Origin: Brachypodius melanocephalos
Lineage: Eukaryota; Chordata; Aves; Passeriformes; Pycnonotidae
Direction: 5' to 3'
Length of the DNA: 64,000 nt
Assembly (NCBI GenBank): GCA_013398615.1
Contig: VZSR01001479.1
Span: 18,066,717-18,130,716, forward strand
Part shown: positions 1-11,900 of the stretch, one piece after another
Layout: each line of letters starts with the position of its first letter
How positions within the stretch are numbered: the stretch's first letter is position 1
The notes under the pieces: model-generated
Told to the model about the DNA's origin: nothing
Databases searched by the model: none
The model's input: only the letters and a program-made list of their open reading frames with translations
Position numbers and translations under genes: made by a program

Positions 1-798
1 GCAACAGCTTAGAAGCTGCAACTCTGAGCACACTCAAAGAGGTCAGAGATAGCTAAAGCTCCAAGTAAACATCCCATTGTCTCTAAGGACACAACTGCAA
101 ACTTTCTATACTTCTGATCCTGGTATCTTGCCTTTAGCAGCAGACTTTAAGGAAGTAATTAATAAATTATTAGATTCACTCCAAGACGAATCCTCACTTT
201 CTTTAAACCAGATTTTGAGCAGTCTCAACTGTTCGAACAGACTTTGGTCTGTTACCAAAAGAGCAACTGTCACATATACTTACTGCTTAAAGGTACTTAC
301 AGATTCCAAGAAAGGGTTTTTTGAAAGTAGGAAAAGAATGTCCTTCTCTCCAGGGCTTAAGACATGCAATATTTCATTGATTGTAAAGACAGTGCATTTG
401 CCATGCAAACTGGGCATTATTTCAGCCACATACTGAGAGAAATTCACACTTAAAGTGATTACTTTTCAACTTGTCCTCTCTATAAGCTCAAGAGATCAGG
501 CAAAGACTTTCATTTTTTAATTTGAAAACATGCTTCCTTACCAACTGAAATGCTTTATTTTGCACCCTTTTCTGAATCGCTCATGCAATCAAATCTCTTC
601 TGTCTCTGCACTTTCTTTTTGGTACATGCACTGAGCTACATGCTAAGTTAAATACTTCCACAAAAATTTTAGCAGGGGTAATTGACACTAACACTATTTA
701 TGTTACTGTATAGTTCAAGAGCTATTTTGGATCAATGCCTTATACCAGGCATTCCATAAAAGTGAAGACACAGGCCAAAATTATTACCACCATTATAC
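1..798 (-). other. RNF8: RNF8 intron 3 (partial, runs off left edge)
   Basis: This AT-rich stretch follows the donor of RNF8 exon 3 on the minus strand. I looked on the minus strand for the remaining coiled coil and the C3HC4 RING (pairs of Cys and His) and saw neither, so those exons must lie to the left of the window. Nothing else recognisable is present. Confidence 0.6.
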
Positions 799-3700
799 CT
801 CTAGCTTCTGCTGCTCTTTACAGAATGTCCTCTCCAGCTCTTCCACTTGCTGCTGCTGATGCTCTTGTTCCATGCAGAGTTGGTTCTGCAACTCCTGCAG
901 CTCCTGTTCCATTACCAGGATCTCCTCCTGATCACACTTCCTGCGCTTCTGCTTCACATTTAGAACTGCAGTCTGCTTCTCCTGCACTTTGACCTTTAAT
1001 TTCATTGTATCTACTAGAGATTTCCTCAGCATTTTCAAGCCAGTCCATGACTCTGCAAGACCAGAGCCTTTCTGGTCCTTCTGGAGGACAACCACAGCTT
1101 TCTTGGAGTGAATAGGGCTACCATGCACTGGACCACTATCCCCCTCACTGGGTCCAGGAGAAGGCAGCTTGACATCCAACTTCTCTGTCAGCCGCTTGGC
1201 GTCTTCTGCCTGTCTCCATGATTTATCTAAAGGTTCATTGTCACAGGACATTCTGTCTCTTTTGCATCTGGAGTCTGAAGGGCCTTCTGATCCAGACGTC
1301 TCCAATTCCTCCAAACTAAATTTACGTTTAGTTCTTGAACTCTTAGCTTTCCCCAGGTCACTTCTTTGGGCTAAAAAGGGTCTAATTTTCTCCCATTCGT
1401 CTTTAATTACTTCATACTCGTATTCAGCAGTCTCTCTGTTTTCCAAAGGCACTCCCAACTGGATACGGTCTCCTTCAGCAATGGGATAGACTTTTGATGG
1501 ATCCAGGCGCTGTTTGTTAAGCCAGACTCCATTTAGACTCTGCCAATCAACACAGAATCACCAAAATTTAGTATGTAGTTACAGAGTCCTCTGAAAGTTA
1601 TTTCTGGCAACTGTAAATAAACACAGCCAACCTCTTCAGTGCTTCAATCAGAACAAGTCACCTCTTTAAATAAACCTTGTAATATCCAGTTTGTTGGCTC
1701 AGTGGTGCATTTATTACAGTTACTGCACTGTATTATTTACTGCACATTATTCTTGCATTACAGATTTTGTGTACAAGCACCAAGAACAACATTTTGACAT
1801 ACGTGCTTGTGCAGAAGGAAAACAATTAACCCTGAGGGGAAAACCTACACAAAAGCTTCAGAAATAAGAATTTACCAATAAAAAGACTCCACAATAGATA
1901 ATTTTCAGGAATATAGAATACTACAGTAATTATTCTTGACAACTAATGTTACCTGAAATTCCAGAAAAAACAGTAGGAAAGAAAAAGAAGCATTGGTTAT
2001 ACTCCTCGAAGAAAAAGTTTTCCATAAATACAAGGAGATAATAAAGAAGAAGGAAAATGTTCTTCTAGAGATAATGTTCAAAGCACAAAAAATGTTTCAA
2101 AATTAGCTCAAGAAATAGTTTTCAAAAACAGCAAAACGGGTCTGTGCTCATGATGAACTACAGCAACACTAGGAACTGACATATCTCAATGAGATTCAAT
2201 GAAACAAGCTGACCAACCAGTCAACAGTGAAAACAGACAAGAACCTATGGTCAGTGTTTCCTATCATGCAGTAACATTAAGTTTTCAAGTTTATACATGT
2301 ACTACAAGAGGGTTTTGTTTAAGAGCAGCATAATTTCAATAGTAGCCACTCTGTTCCCTTCTGACTAACCTGCTGTCAACCCAAACATCCTTCAAATCTG
2401 CATGATGTGTTGAAGACTTTTGTTCTACTAGTGCTGTTTGAAAGCAAATTACTCATTTTACTGTTTTCAGACTGAATGAGAAAGTGGAGAGATCATGATA
2501 TTAAAAAACAGATTACTGAAGTCAAAGTGAGATCCAGGTGAGGACTCTGACATCAACATTTTATTCTAATCAGCTGAGAAGGACTTTCAGGAGAAACTCA
2601 TTTGAACACACAACATGAAGCATGGTTTTTCTAACACTAGATTCTTGTGGAAGTTGATCATAATTAAAGCAATTGTGTCACTACAATAGGGAGTTGCACT
2701 TTATCTTTCCATTAGCACTACAAGAATGCTATCCTTCTGAAAGGATAAGATCCTATGTCAAAATTCATATAGGATATTTTTTAAGAAAGCGACACCAAAC
2801 AGGTTCACAGACTGCAAAGTGCCCTTGGCAAGGCCACACTGGTCTGAGAAATGCTAAACCAAGAAGTGGATCTACATACAGAAAGTAATACAGCTTGCAT
2901 CCCAACTGCAGCAGACTGAAGTTTCCTAATGAAAGCACACAATAGGCAAGACACATTCCCCTGGACCTTCTATCACACTTACACTATATCATAGCCCATA
3001 CATTGCTAAAACAATGGTATCCATTCAATGAATCTCAGAGTACAAGGTCTTCAGTTGGTCTCTGTACCTTGTTATCCTTGACAGTCCACTGCCCTTCTGC
3101 ATTCTGCTGGAAGACACAGTGCTTACGAGAGATCATCAGGGGACAGGTTTTTGACACCAGCTGGTATGTGATATCTAATCCTCGGCCTATAGTCACCTAA
3201 AAATAAAATAGTTTAGTTACTGCAATCAGTAATGACATGGTAAATTCAATTTATGTAATTTCAATTTAGGTACAGCAAAACTCTAGATCAACATCTTACA
3301 GTTATTTCCAAGAAGTCTGGCATAATATAATTGTTTTAAATTTAAATTTAAGAGTAGATAGAAAATGGGCTCTTATGAAGTTTGAAGTATTATCTTTCTC
3401 TCCCACTGAGGAAAATTTCATTTCTCTGAGGCACATTACAACCTTGATTTCATGGAAATCTTCCTCAGCAGCAAAGCTGCTCAAAGCCACTCACAAACCA
3501 TCTGTGTCCCACCTCACTGATTACCTAACCAAACATCATTTCTTCAAACCAGCACTATTGTGTGTGGGTCTCAAGATTACTTCTTACCCTCTTCCTTTGC
3601 TAGTTGCATCTGTTCGACCATTTGTGAACAGGAAAGATACAGGAAAAAATAGTCCAGAAAACTGTCATCCAAAAAATTGCACACTCAACACTGCCCTAAA

Positions 3701-5634
3701 TATACAATACTTTTGTAAATCACACCATTGATCTTATAGCTCATATGCAGCTACATGCAACTCATAACCAGCAGTGAAAGTGATCTAAACAACTGAATTA
3801 GACTCTAATAGTATCTTCTGGAAGAAAGGACATAATTTAATTGTCCTATTGCACAGTATTTTATTAAATCTCATCTAATTTCATATTGCCATTTAAAGCA
3901 CATCCCTGCTCTCCCTCCACTGCCTCCTCTGCACACTTCTCTTAATCCATCTGTGTTCTGCATTACCAGAGCAGTTCTCACCTTGAGTTTAGAGCAAGAA
4001 CTCAGACCCCCATGCCACAACTAAAGACAAGGAAGTAAACTAAGATGACAAAAGCAAACTTAATCACATTAGTGCCTACCTCTTAATTGTTTAATATAGT
4101 GTTCTGTCAGCATGGATTGCATATGTAAGAGGTACAGAGACTCAAATGGATAAAGACTCCCCTCTTCACGAGGATTCAAACATAAAATCAGCTTTGCATT
4201 TGTCCCTGCAGTGGCATCCTCAGGGCCCAGTCACACACATCTGAAGGACCTCACACACCAATACGAGTGGGAGCAAGCAGGGCCAGTCACAAAACTCCTC
4301 CTCGAAGAAGTACATCTAGCAGACAGAGGTCTAAGATGTTACTACTCGCCTGCTAGAGTTCAGTGCTGCTCACAGCAATACTGGCAAATCATAGCACGTC
4401 CCCACCTCAGCAGTGTCCTTTGGCACCAAAGTGGTCACAGCACCAAGCCTGACAGGGTTCAAAAAATGTTTGGACAACACACTCAGCCATGTGGTGTGAT
4501 TCTTAGGGCTGTCCTGTGCAGAGTCAGCAGCTGGGCTCAATTACCCTTCTGAGTCTCTACCAACTCATGATATTCTATGATTATGATTTAAATCTCCTGC
4601 AAAAGCAGTTTGTGCTCTGTGGCCTGGCACACCTACAGCACCTGAATGCCATCAGCCTTCCTGCTGCCTGTGACAACCACTGTGCAGGCAATTAGAGCAG
4701 TAACATCCCAAACCGGATTCTCTGCACAATTATCAGCACGCTGGCTGCAAGCTGTGTTACCGCCAGTCCTTCACCGAGGAGATCTGCACATCTTAGGGCT
4801 TCAAGTCCATGATGGGAGAGTAACAAAAGCATACATTTGGATGGGTGCCTTTTGCAGTGTGTGAGCACAAGGCCTCGGCCACAGCATCACCCACATCACC
4901 TAACTACTTGCCTTATTTTGACCACCAGAACAGCAATCCTTCTACACTGCCCTAACCTCACCACATGTCTTTGCCTGCTGGGTTTTAGAGAAGAGTATCA
5001 GGGCCCATTTACCAATTAAAAAACAAAATCGCGGAGAAATCAGCTATTCTTGTACCGCACCAAAACATAACCAAAACAATTTAAACGTGACCTGGTTTAT
5101 ACCTGAATACCTTATGCCTTACGGACTGTTAATCTCGCCAAAGCATCGCCTTGTTAATTAGGCTACTGACTCCTTCGTCCTCACGTTACCGTCACACGAA
5201 CAACTCTACCTAAATACGACTTAAGAATTCAAAGACATAAACAAGCGAAGGCTCGGTCAAGGCGACTCCAGCGCCTGTGTGCGCCCTCCCCGCCCTCGGG
5301 CGGTACCGGGGCACAACAACGCCCGCCCGGGCGCTCCGGCGGGGAGGCCAGGCGAGCGCTGGGGCGGGCGGGCGGCCCCTTCGAACGGCCACGAACGGCG
5401 GCTGCTCCTTAAGCGGGACGAGGCGGTGCTTTTTTCCTCCTGGGAAGCGCTGTAATAAACAACGAGACACCCCCCCCACAAACTGCGCCCCGAGAGCCGT
5501 GCCCACCCGTCCGCTCCGAGGGGCCGGAGCCCGGCGCGGCTCACCTGCGTGCCCGCCTCCAGCAGGAGCCAGTCACAGCTGGCCCCAACCCGGCGGAGGC
5601 ACCAGGCCAGGCACGGCACCCCGCGCACCGCCAT
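799..5634 (-). CDS. RNF8: RNF8, E3 ubiquitin-protein ligase, coding exons 1-3 (3' part outside window)
   Basis: RNF8 is the nuclear E3 ligase that binds phosphorylated MDC1 at DNA double-strand breaks through its FHA domain and, with UBC13, builds ubiquitin chains that recruit RNF168. Three exons are read on the minus strand: 5545-5634 (30 codons), 3068-3196 (43 codons) and 799-1539 (247 codons), all GT-AG and phase 0, giving 320 residues. The FHA domain spans about residues 17-110. Its phosphopeptide-binding residues are visible: Arg35 in TIGRG, Ser53 and His56 in MISRKH, Asn76 in SLNGVW. The linker contains RTKRKFSLEEL, strongly conserved in vertebrate RNF8. A Gln/Glu-rich coiled coil starts near residue 275 (MEQELQELQNQL) and runs up to the donor at 798/797. 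The ATG at 5634 was chosen because it gives the expected short N-terminus before WCLRRVG; the frame stays open upstream to another ATG at 5901. The RING domain is not in the window. Identity is sure; the exact start is fairly sure. Confidence 0.95.
1540..3067 (-). other. RNF8: RNF8 intron 2
   Basis: AT-rich intron between the two FHA-coding exons. Short ORFs on both strands look like chance. I see no RNA gene and no clear transposon. Confidence 0.7.
3197..5544 (-). other. RNF8: RNF8 intron 1
   Basis: Intron separating the N-terminal exon from the main FHA exon. It contains a CR1 3' fragment (about 4450-4587). At its upstream end it grades into the CpG island around the shared promoter, from about 5260. 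Confidence 0.7.
4450..4587 (+). mobile_element. CR1 non-LTR retrotransposon, 3' fragment
   Basis: The stretch matches the avian CR1 3' end: a GGTTCAAAAAATGTTTGGA-like start, then CATGGTGTGATTCTTAGGG, then GGCTGTCCTGTGCAG, then CCAACTCATGATATTCTATG and a second decayed ATTCTATG-type unit. CR1 copies are usually 5'-truncated, and the fragment may begin further left, where similarity is no longer readable. It lies inside RNF8 intron 1 in antisense to the gene. Confidence 0.85.
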
Positions 5635-5707
5635 GGCGCCCGCCCGCCGCGCCCGGAGGGAGTGATCGCTGCGGCGGGGACGGCGCTCACACGGGACGGG
5701 TCGGTAC

Positions 5708-5725
5708 GGGACGGGATGGGATGGG
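5708..5725 (+). promoter_or_regulatory. Predicted G-quadruplex motif
   Basis: Four GGG runs separated by two-base loops (AC, AT, AT). Two further GGG runs lie just upstream (about 5694-5700). The motif sits in the shared promoter, on the template strand for RNF8 transcription. Confidence 0.55.
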
Positions 5726-5763
5726 AAAGCCGCCTCCGACCGTGCCCGGGCCGTGACCGGAGC

Positions 5764-5775
5764 CGCGCGTGCGCC
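5764..5775 (-). promoter_or_regulatory. NRF1-like binding site
   Basis: The minus strand reads GGCGCACGCGCG, matching the NRF1 consensus YGCGCAYGCGCR at all but the first position. It lies 141 bp upstream of the AARS2 ATG. Binding is inferred, not shown. Confidence 0.45.
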
Positions 5776-5915
5776 GCAGCACCCGTAGGAACGATGGCGC
5801 TGCGCTCTCTTTCCCACCGTCCTTCGGTGCTCCCCCGCAGTCCCGCCGCGCTCCTCCGTGTCCCGCCTCCACTTCGCACCGCCCCTTCCGGGCGCTGTCA
5901 TCCGCCGTGGGCACC

Positions 5916-8900
5916 ATGGCTGCGGCCACCCGGCTGCGGCGGCGGCTGCTGCTGGCCGTGCCGTGGCGCTGGCGCTGCAGCCCCCGCCGCGGCGGTGCCT
6001 CCTGCCCGTCGGCGGGGCAGATCCGCGCCGCCTTCCTGCGCTTCTTCGAGGAGCGCCACGGCCACCGCCGCCTGCCCTCGGCCCCCGTGCGGCCCCGTGG
6101 CGACCCCCGCCTCCTCTTCGTCAACGCGGGCATGAACCAGGTGCTGTCCCCGCTCCCGCACCTCCCCTCCTCCGGCCCACCGGCGCTTCCGCGTCTCCAG
6201 AGGAGCGCGGCCCGCCTTGGGGTGTCCCCGGCCAAGGAGATCTCCGGCATTGCTTTGGGCTGCCCGCGCCTCTCCTGGTGCCGTGGTGCTGTGGGAGTCT
6301 CCCTCACTGGCAATAGTTAAGAACTGTCTGAACACCATCCTGTGCTGTGTGTTCTAGAATCAGCTTGCTTAAGCAGGGAGGAGGCTGGACCAGATGACCC
6401 CCTATGGTCCCTTCCAACCTGACCCATTCTGTGTTTCAGGAGCCTGAGGCACAGCTCCCTGCGCTGGGTAGCATCTGTCCATAGCGGGTGTCTCTCATTT
6501 CCAGTTCAAGCCCATTTTCCTGGGCACGGTGCACCCCCGGAGCGAGCTGGCCCAGCACCGGCGGGTGGTGAACAGTCAGAAGTGTGTGCGTGCCGGAGGG
6601 AAGCACAACGATCTGGAGGATGTGGGCCGGGATACTTACCATCACACGTTCTTCGAGATGCTGGGGAACTGGTCCTTTGGGGATTACTTTAAGGTGAGGT
6701 GACAGGAGTGAACCCTTTCTAGGGGAAAACATAGCCTTTCTTTTGCAGCTGTTCTGTAGTGCTGTAGGACTGTGTGCAGAAGGCGTTTTGGTAAGATCCA
6801 GATTCATTCCTGGGAGCTGTGTGGCCTGGAACAGCGAGGGTCAGCTCATGGGCTCTGTCACTGAATGTGTCCTGCAGACTCACAAAGCACTCAGGCTGTC
6901 AAAGCTGTGACCAACACATAAAAAGCAAAGTTTTCTGTGAGAATGCCAGTGTTGACCACTTAATATGGCGAAAAGAGGTTACCAGTTCATTTGATGCTTA
7001 TTACTAGAAAGTTTGAAAAGGGAAGAATAAAGCATGCTAGTTTTTTTAGGTGGCAAATACTTTTTTTTTTTTTTTTTTTTTAAGGAAAATAATCCATGTA
7101 ACTCTGCTGGTAAGCACATAGGTGCACACCATGCTGAAGGTTTCACAGCATTTTAGGAATATCAGTTTTTCCACTGGCAGTAGTGAGCTGTCTCACTGAC
7201 CTTCACTGACCACAGCTGAACTCCCCTGACCTTCATTCTGCTCTTTGCAATACACCTGAAAATTAGAAAGGGAGATGAACAGCTGAAATTAATTTCTTTC
7301 TTGTTTGACTCCCATTCTAAAGACCCTTCCTGAATTACTGTGCTTCGTTTATGTTCCGTGCCTGCTCAGGAGGAGGCATGTAGCATGGCCTGGGAGCTGT
7401 TGACAGAGGTCTATGAGATCCCCAGAGATCGTCTCTACGTCACCTATTTTGGTGGAGACTCCTCGCTGGGGCTGAGCGCAGATGAGGAGTGCAGGGACGT
7501 GTGGCTCCGCCTGGGGTAAGTGTGTTAGAGGTGTGTTGAGTGTGTTGAGCAGCAGGTGCTGACATTTCACTTTCCACAGTTTTGCATTTGCTCTTTAGTT
7601 GATCAGCTGTAGGGGCCAGAGTTTATGTTTTAAACCCATTTTGTTTCTGGTTTCTTTGGGCTGTTAAAAGTCAGCTGGGCTCTGAACTCAATGGATCTCT
7701 TGAACTTTTGGTTCATTCTCAGATAGTATCAGTGGGAGGGGCGGAGTATGTGCCTAAAACTGGCTGGCCTGGATGAAGTGTGTACAGGATCTCCAACCCT
7801 TTGCTCCCTCTCCATCATGAGAGTGCATTCTCCTTTGAAAGCGAGCAATGGCTGCTTCAGTGAGAGGGTGCAGCCAGTGCAGAGAGCTTTGGGAGCTTGT
7901 TCCAGGCTGTATGTAGGCTTTGAACCCAAGGCAGCCAGCTCTGTGCTAGTGATGGTGTTCAAGTCTTGCCTCTGCTCCAAAGAGCAAGGTGCTCCACTGA
8001 TCCAGTGGAGAGCCTGTCTTGGCCAGGCTGTGTTTGCCAGGCCTGGCTTGAGACTAGGGTCCTGTCTGGTTTGCCACACTTAATCTCGCTACGGAGAGTA
8101 ATTCTGGGTGAACAGAAGCAGAGGAATTTTGATGTGTTTGTTTATTGAGTCTGTAGTAGGAAGAAAGGGTTCCTTTCTTCCAGCTTTCTCTGTGATCCAG
8201 GCTACTGTGTGGTTTGTGTGTATGCCTCAGCACTGCCACCTCTGTTGTTTGCCTTTCCAGGGTTCCTGCCAGTCATGTGCTTCCTTTCCCATTGAAGGAT
8301 AACTTCTGGGAGATGGGGGACACAGGTCCCTGTGGTCCCTGCACAGAGATCCACTATGACCACGTGGGTGGTGGCAGAAATGCTGCAGCACTGGTGAACC
8401 AGGGCAGCCCCGATGTAGTGGAGATCTGGAATTTGGTCTTCATGCAGTACAGCAGGTACCAAGCATCTCTTCTGAGCTCCAGAGCCTTTCTCCCCAACCT
8501 GACTCCAAAATCATGTGTGTATTCTCAGACTTACCACTGTTTCCGAGAAGATGACAATACCAGGAGAAAGAGAGAAGCTATGGAGAATTGTCTAGCATGG
8601 ATCTTAGTCCCCTTTCCTTTATTTCCCTGTCATCTTCAACCTTCACTGCCTAGTCTCCCTTAATGCTGCATTCCAGAGATCTCTTGAGGTCTGAAGCAGC
8701 CTGGAGGAGAGAAGGCCTTTGGCCCTGTTAGGGAAGGCCTTTTTCCTTACATTGCACCCTATCCTGACTGTGTGATGGTCAGATCCTGGCTGCCTAAAAG
8801 GCTGCTGTCACTCTTGTCCCTGAGCTTCCTTATGCTGGGTCACCCACTGTTTCCATCCCCTGTCACTTTCCCATTCTCTTAGATTCACCTGTTCCTTATT

Positions 8901-11900
8901 TTTGCCCATGAACTGACCCTTGCTTCTCTTTTGCCTTTTATTTTTCCTGCCCGGCTGACAGAGAGGTGGACGGGAATCTCCTTCCTTTGCCACAGCACCA
9001 TGTGGATACAGGAATGGGTCTGGAAAGGCTGGTGACAGTTCTGCAGAACAAACGGTCCAACTATGACACAGATCTCTTCACTCCCATCTTGGATGCCATT
9101 CACAAGGTGATGGTGCTTCTGCTCAGAGTCACAATTCAACAAAAGCTCCTTGAACATAGACTGCTTGCAGGGTGGCAAAGTACAGCCTTCTCTGAATGCT
9201 CCTGAGCAGTATCTTGAGACAGGAGGTTATGTCCTGCCAGGTCCAATGCAGTGTTCCAGAAAAAGGGGAGAATTCCAGGTTGGAAATCAGCTGGAATATC
9301 AGCACTGCTGATGCATTTTTCCTTCAAAGTGTCTTAAATTTCTCAGTGCCAAGGCATTGGCTGACCTGTGTTATGTGCAGAAGTCTTGGTCTCTAGTGCT
9401 GTGGAAGGATTTAATAAGTACATCTAAGGTGCATGAGGTTCAGATGTAGTTGAAAAACATGATGTCAGGCATGGCTGGCTGCCTTTTGCGTTGAAACTTC
9501 TTCTGCAGCCATAACTTCCTGCTGATTTGTCTCCCTACTTTCTCTTTTAGGGCTGTGGGGCACCCAGATACCAAGGTTTGGTTGGGGATGCTGATGTTGG
9601 GCGTGTGAACATGGCCTACCGTGTGGTGGCAGACCACGTGCGCACCCTGTGCGTGTGCATCACCGATGGCATCTACCCAGGCTTCTCTGGAGCAGAGTAA
9701 GGACATAGGGAAATGGCATGGGGAGGAGGAAGTTAGGTCTAGAAAGGAATATGAACAGCCAGGGAAGAGGTTCTGGTGTGGGCCCCAGACAGGGAGTGCA
9801 TGAGCTTTTGGGGAGGCAGGAAGATGAGAGCTGGAAAGTGGTTCCAATCTGCAGACTTCCCCTTTGATGGGTGTAGAGTGTTGGGAGCAGCTGGCCTGTG
9901 TTGATGAATCAGACCAGAGGAGCTGGGGAATGTTGGATGTGAGAGCTGGGCAGGGAAGCTTACAAGGCTGCCTGAGAAATCCTGCCCTGTTTCCAGACTG
10001 GTGCTGCGTCGGATCCTGCGCAGGGCTGTACGCTTTTGCTCTGAAGTTCTACAGGCTCCACCTGGGCTCCTGGCCTCCTTGGTGCCTACTGTAGTGGAAG
10101 TGCTGGTGAGTAAAACTGCTGTCTTGGGGGAAAAAATGTCATCACACATGTCCTATTTAGCCCCATGTCCCTTTCCTGCACATTGTCAGAAGTCAATCTT
10201 GGATGTGAAGGAGCTCCAGAAAATTGTACCTCATGCTATGCATTCCAGCATTAAAAACCTCTTGTCCCCGTATCAGTTGTGATGGGAGGGAGGGGGCCTA
10301 GTGTCATCAATGGTACAGTCAGCACAAGCATGTGTTAGTGTATGCAAGTAACCTCTATAATGTTTGTGGCACGCTGCGAGATCCCCTGAGGAAGATGCTG
10401 AGGATGTTTTCACTAACCGAGGCTCACTTCCACAGGGAGATGCTTATCCAGAGCTGACAAGGAATGCCAACCAGGTGAGCAATGTGGAATCCCCCGTCTC
10501 ATTATCTTCATGAGACACTGCTCTCAGAGCCAGAAATCAGCCTGCCCTTGGGATTTAGCTGGAGGAGTTTGCTTAGCCTCCTCCGTAACCATGGTCTCGT
10601 GGGTGGGCTGAGATGTGCTGGGCACAAGAAGTATCTGTGGCAGATTCCCATGTGGGAGCTCCACTAGGTCCTTACCAGGGACTGCATGTCCTGTGTAAGG
10701 CAGCTGTTGCTCTAAAAAAGCTACCGTAGCTTTTTTGGTTCAGTGCAAGTACATCCTGTCCTCACCCGGGTACCCTTTGTCTAAAGTGGAGTGATGATTT
10801 AAGGCTAAGCTCCCAGCTTGCTTCCACTGACAGCAACTTCTCTGGCTGTTCCAGACATACAGTTGTAATTGGGTCACAGATCTGAATGCTCAATAGGGAA
10901 CATTTGTCAGCCTAAAGCTTTCCCCACGTGGATGGTCAATATTTCCTTGATAGGAATAGTGACAGAAGGCACAATGACTTTGGCACTATTCAATAATGCG
11001 TTGAAGCCATGTTGAGATGGATACGTAAAGAACAAAAAGGCTGATTGATATGCTTTGAGCTGACTGAGCAGGGCTGAGCTGAGCTGGGGAACTCTGAAAT
11101 GTTGTGGCTAACCCTTTTTCTGATCTTTGGGCAGATCAATGATATCATCAATGAGAACGAGGCTGCGTTTTTGTCCTCCCTGGAGCGTGGGAGGCGCATC
11201 ATTGAGCGGACAGTGCAGCAGATGGAACCTTCCACAAATTTCCCGGGTGAGTGTCTCTCTTCTGAAAAGCTGCACTTGTAGACAGTTTGCTCCAGGTCCT
11301 CACAAGCATTGCAGTCAAAACTGGTGTATGTTTGCCTCCTCTGCCTTTTCTGTGACTGTGTAGCCCCAGACAGAGGAGCAGATGTTCCTTTCTCCAGATT
11401 GCAGTTGTTTTCTAGTACTTCATCCTCACAACAAAGTAGGCACCAGGCAAGTTAGAAACATTCCCTTCCTGTTTTATTGACTGATCAATGAGGTCCTTGT
11501 AAGAAGCAGCTGAGAGGAGTAGCACAGGACCCAACCAGTGCAGCTGCCTGTCTAGATGTGCTGCTCTGAATTTTAGCAGGAATGGGGCTGTGGAGTGTCA
11601 TTAATGCTCAGTCCCATGCAAGAAGAATTCCACAGCTTCTCTTTCCCATTAACTGTACAGTTGCGTACAATACAGGTGGATCCAGTTACCAAAGCACACT
11701 AGACTGGCCCCATGCAGACAAATCTTGAGATGCCTTTGCTTTCTGTGTTGACACAGAGTTCTTGCCCTTTTTGTCTTACAGCTGAAGTAGCCTGGTCTCT
11801 CTACGGGAGTTTGGGATTCCCTCTGGATCTGATTGATTTGATGCTTGAAGAGAAGGGAATGAGTTTGGATTCAGCTGCTTTTAACGAACTTGCTCTGGAA

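Larger units (their letters stand above)
5635..5915. promoter_or_regulatory. Bidirectional promoter between RNF8 (-) and AARS2 (+)
   Basis: Only 281 bp separate the two start codons, and no TATA box is apparent. Elements seen: an NRF1-like palindrome at 5764-5775 (11 of 12 consensus positions on the minus strand), an ETS/GABPA core CTTCCGG at 5885-5891, YY1-like ATGGCG cores, and a four-run G-quadruplex motif at 5708-5725. NRF1 and GABPA are established activators of nuclear genes for mitochondrial proteins, which fits AARS2. Transcription start sites cannot be placed from sequence alone. Confidence 0.8.
5260..6240. other. CpG island over the RNF8/AARS2 divergent start
   Basis: Base composition changes sharply near 5260, from AT-rich to very GC-rich with dense CG dinucleotides, and returns to average near 6250. 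The island covers RNF8 exon 1, the intergenic gap and AARS2 exon 1. This is typical of housekeeping bidirectional promoters. Boundaries are by eye. Confidence 0.85.

Noticed and set aside
77..436. 119-codon plus-strand ORF near the left edge
   Set aside because: AT-rich, no family recognised, and inside RNF8 intron 3 on the opposite strand; compatible with chance.
1540..1575. CR1-like CACAGAATCACC at the RNF8 exon 3 acceptor
   Set aside because: Only about 12 bases resemble a reversed CR1 tail and the following sequence does not continue the match.
5257..5544. Continuation of the RNF8 exon 1 frame past the donor
   Set aside because: The GTGAGC donor at 5544 splices in phase to the FHA exon (VTIGRG); the read-through is GC-rich intron.
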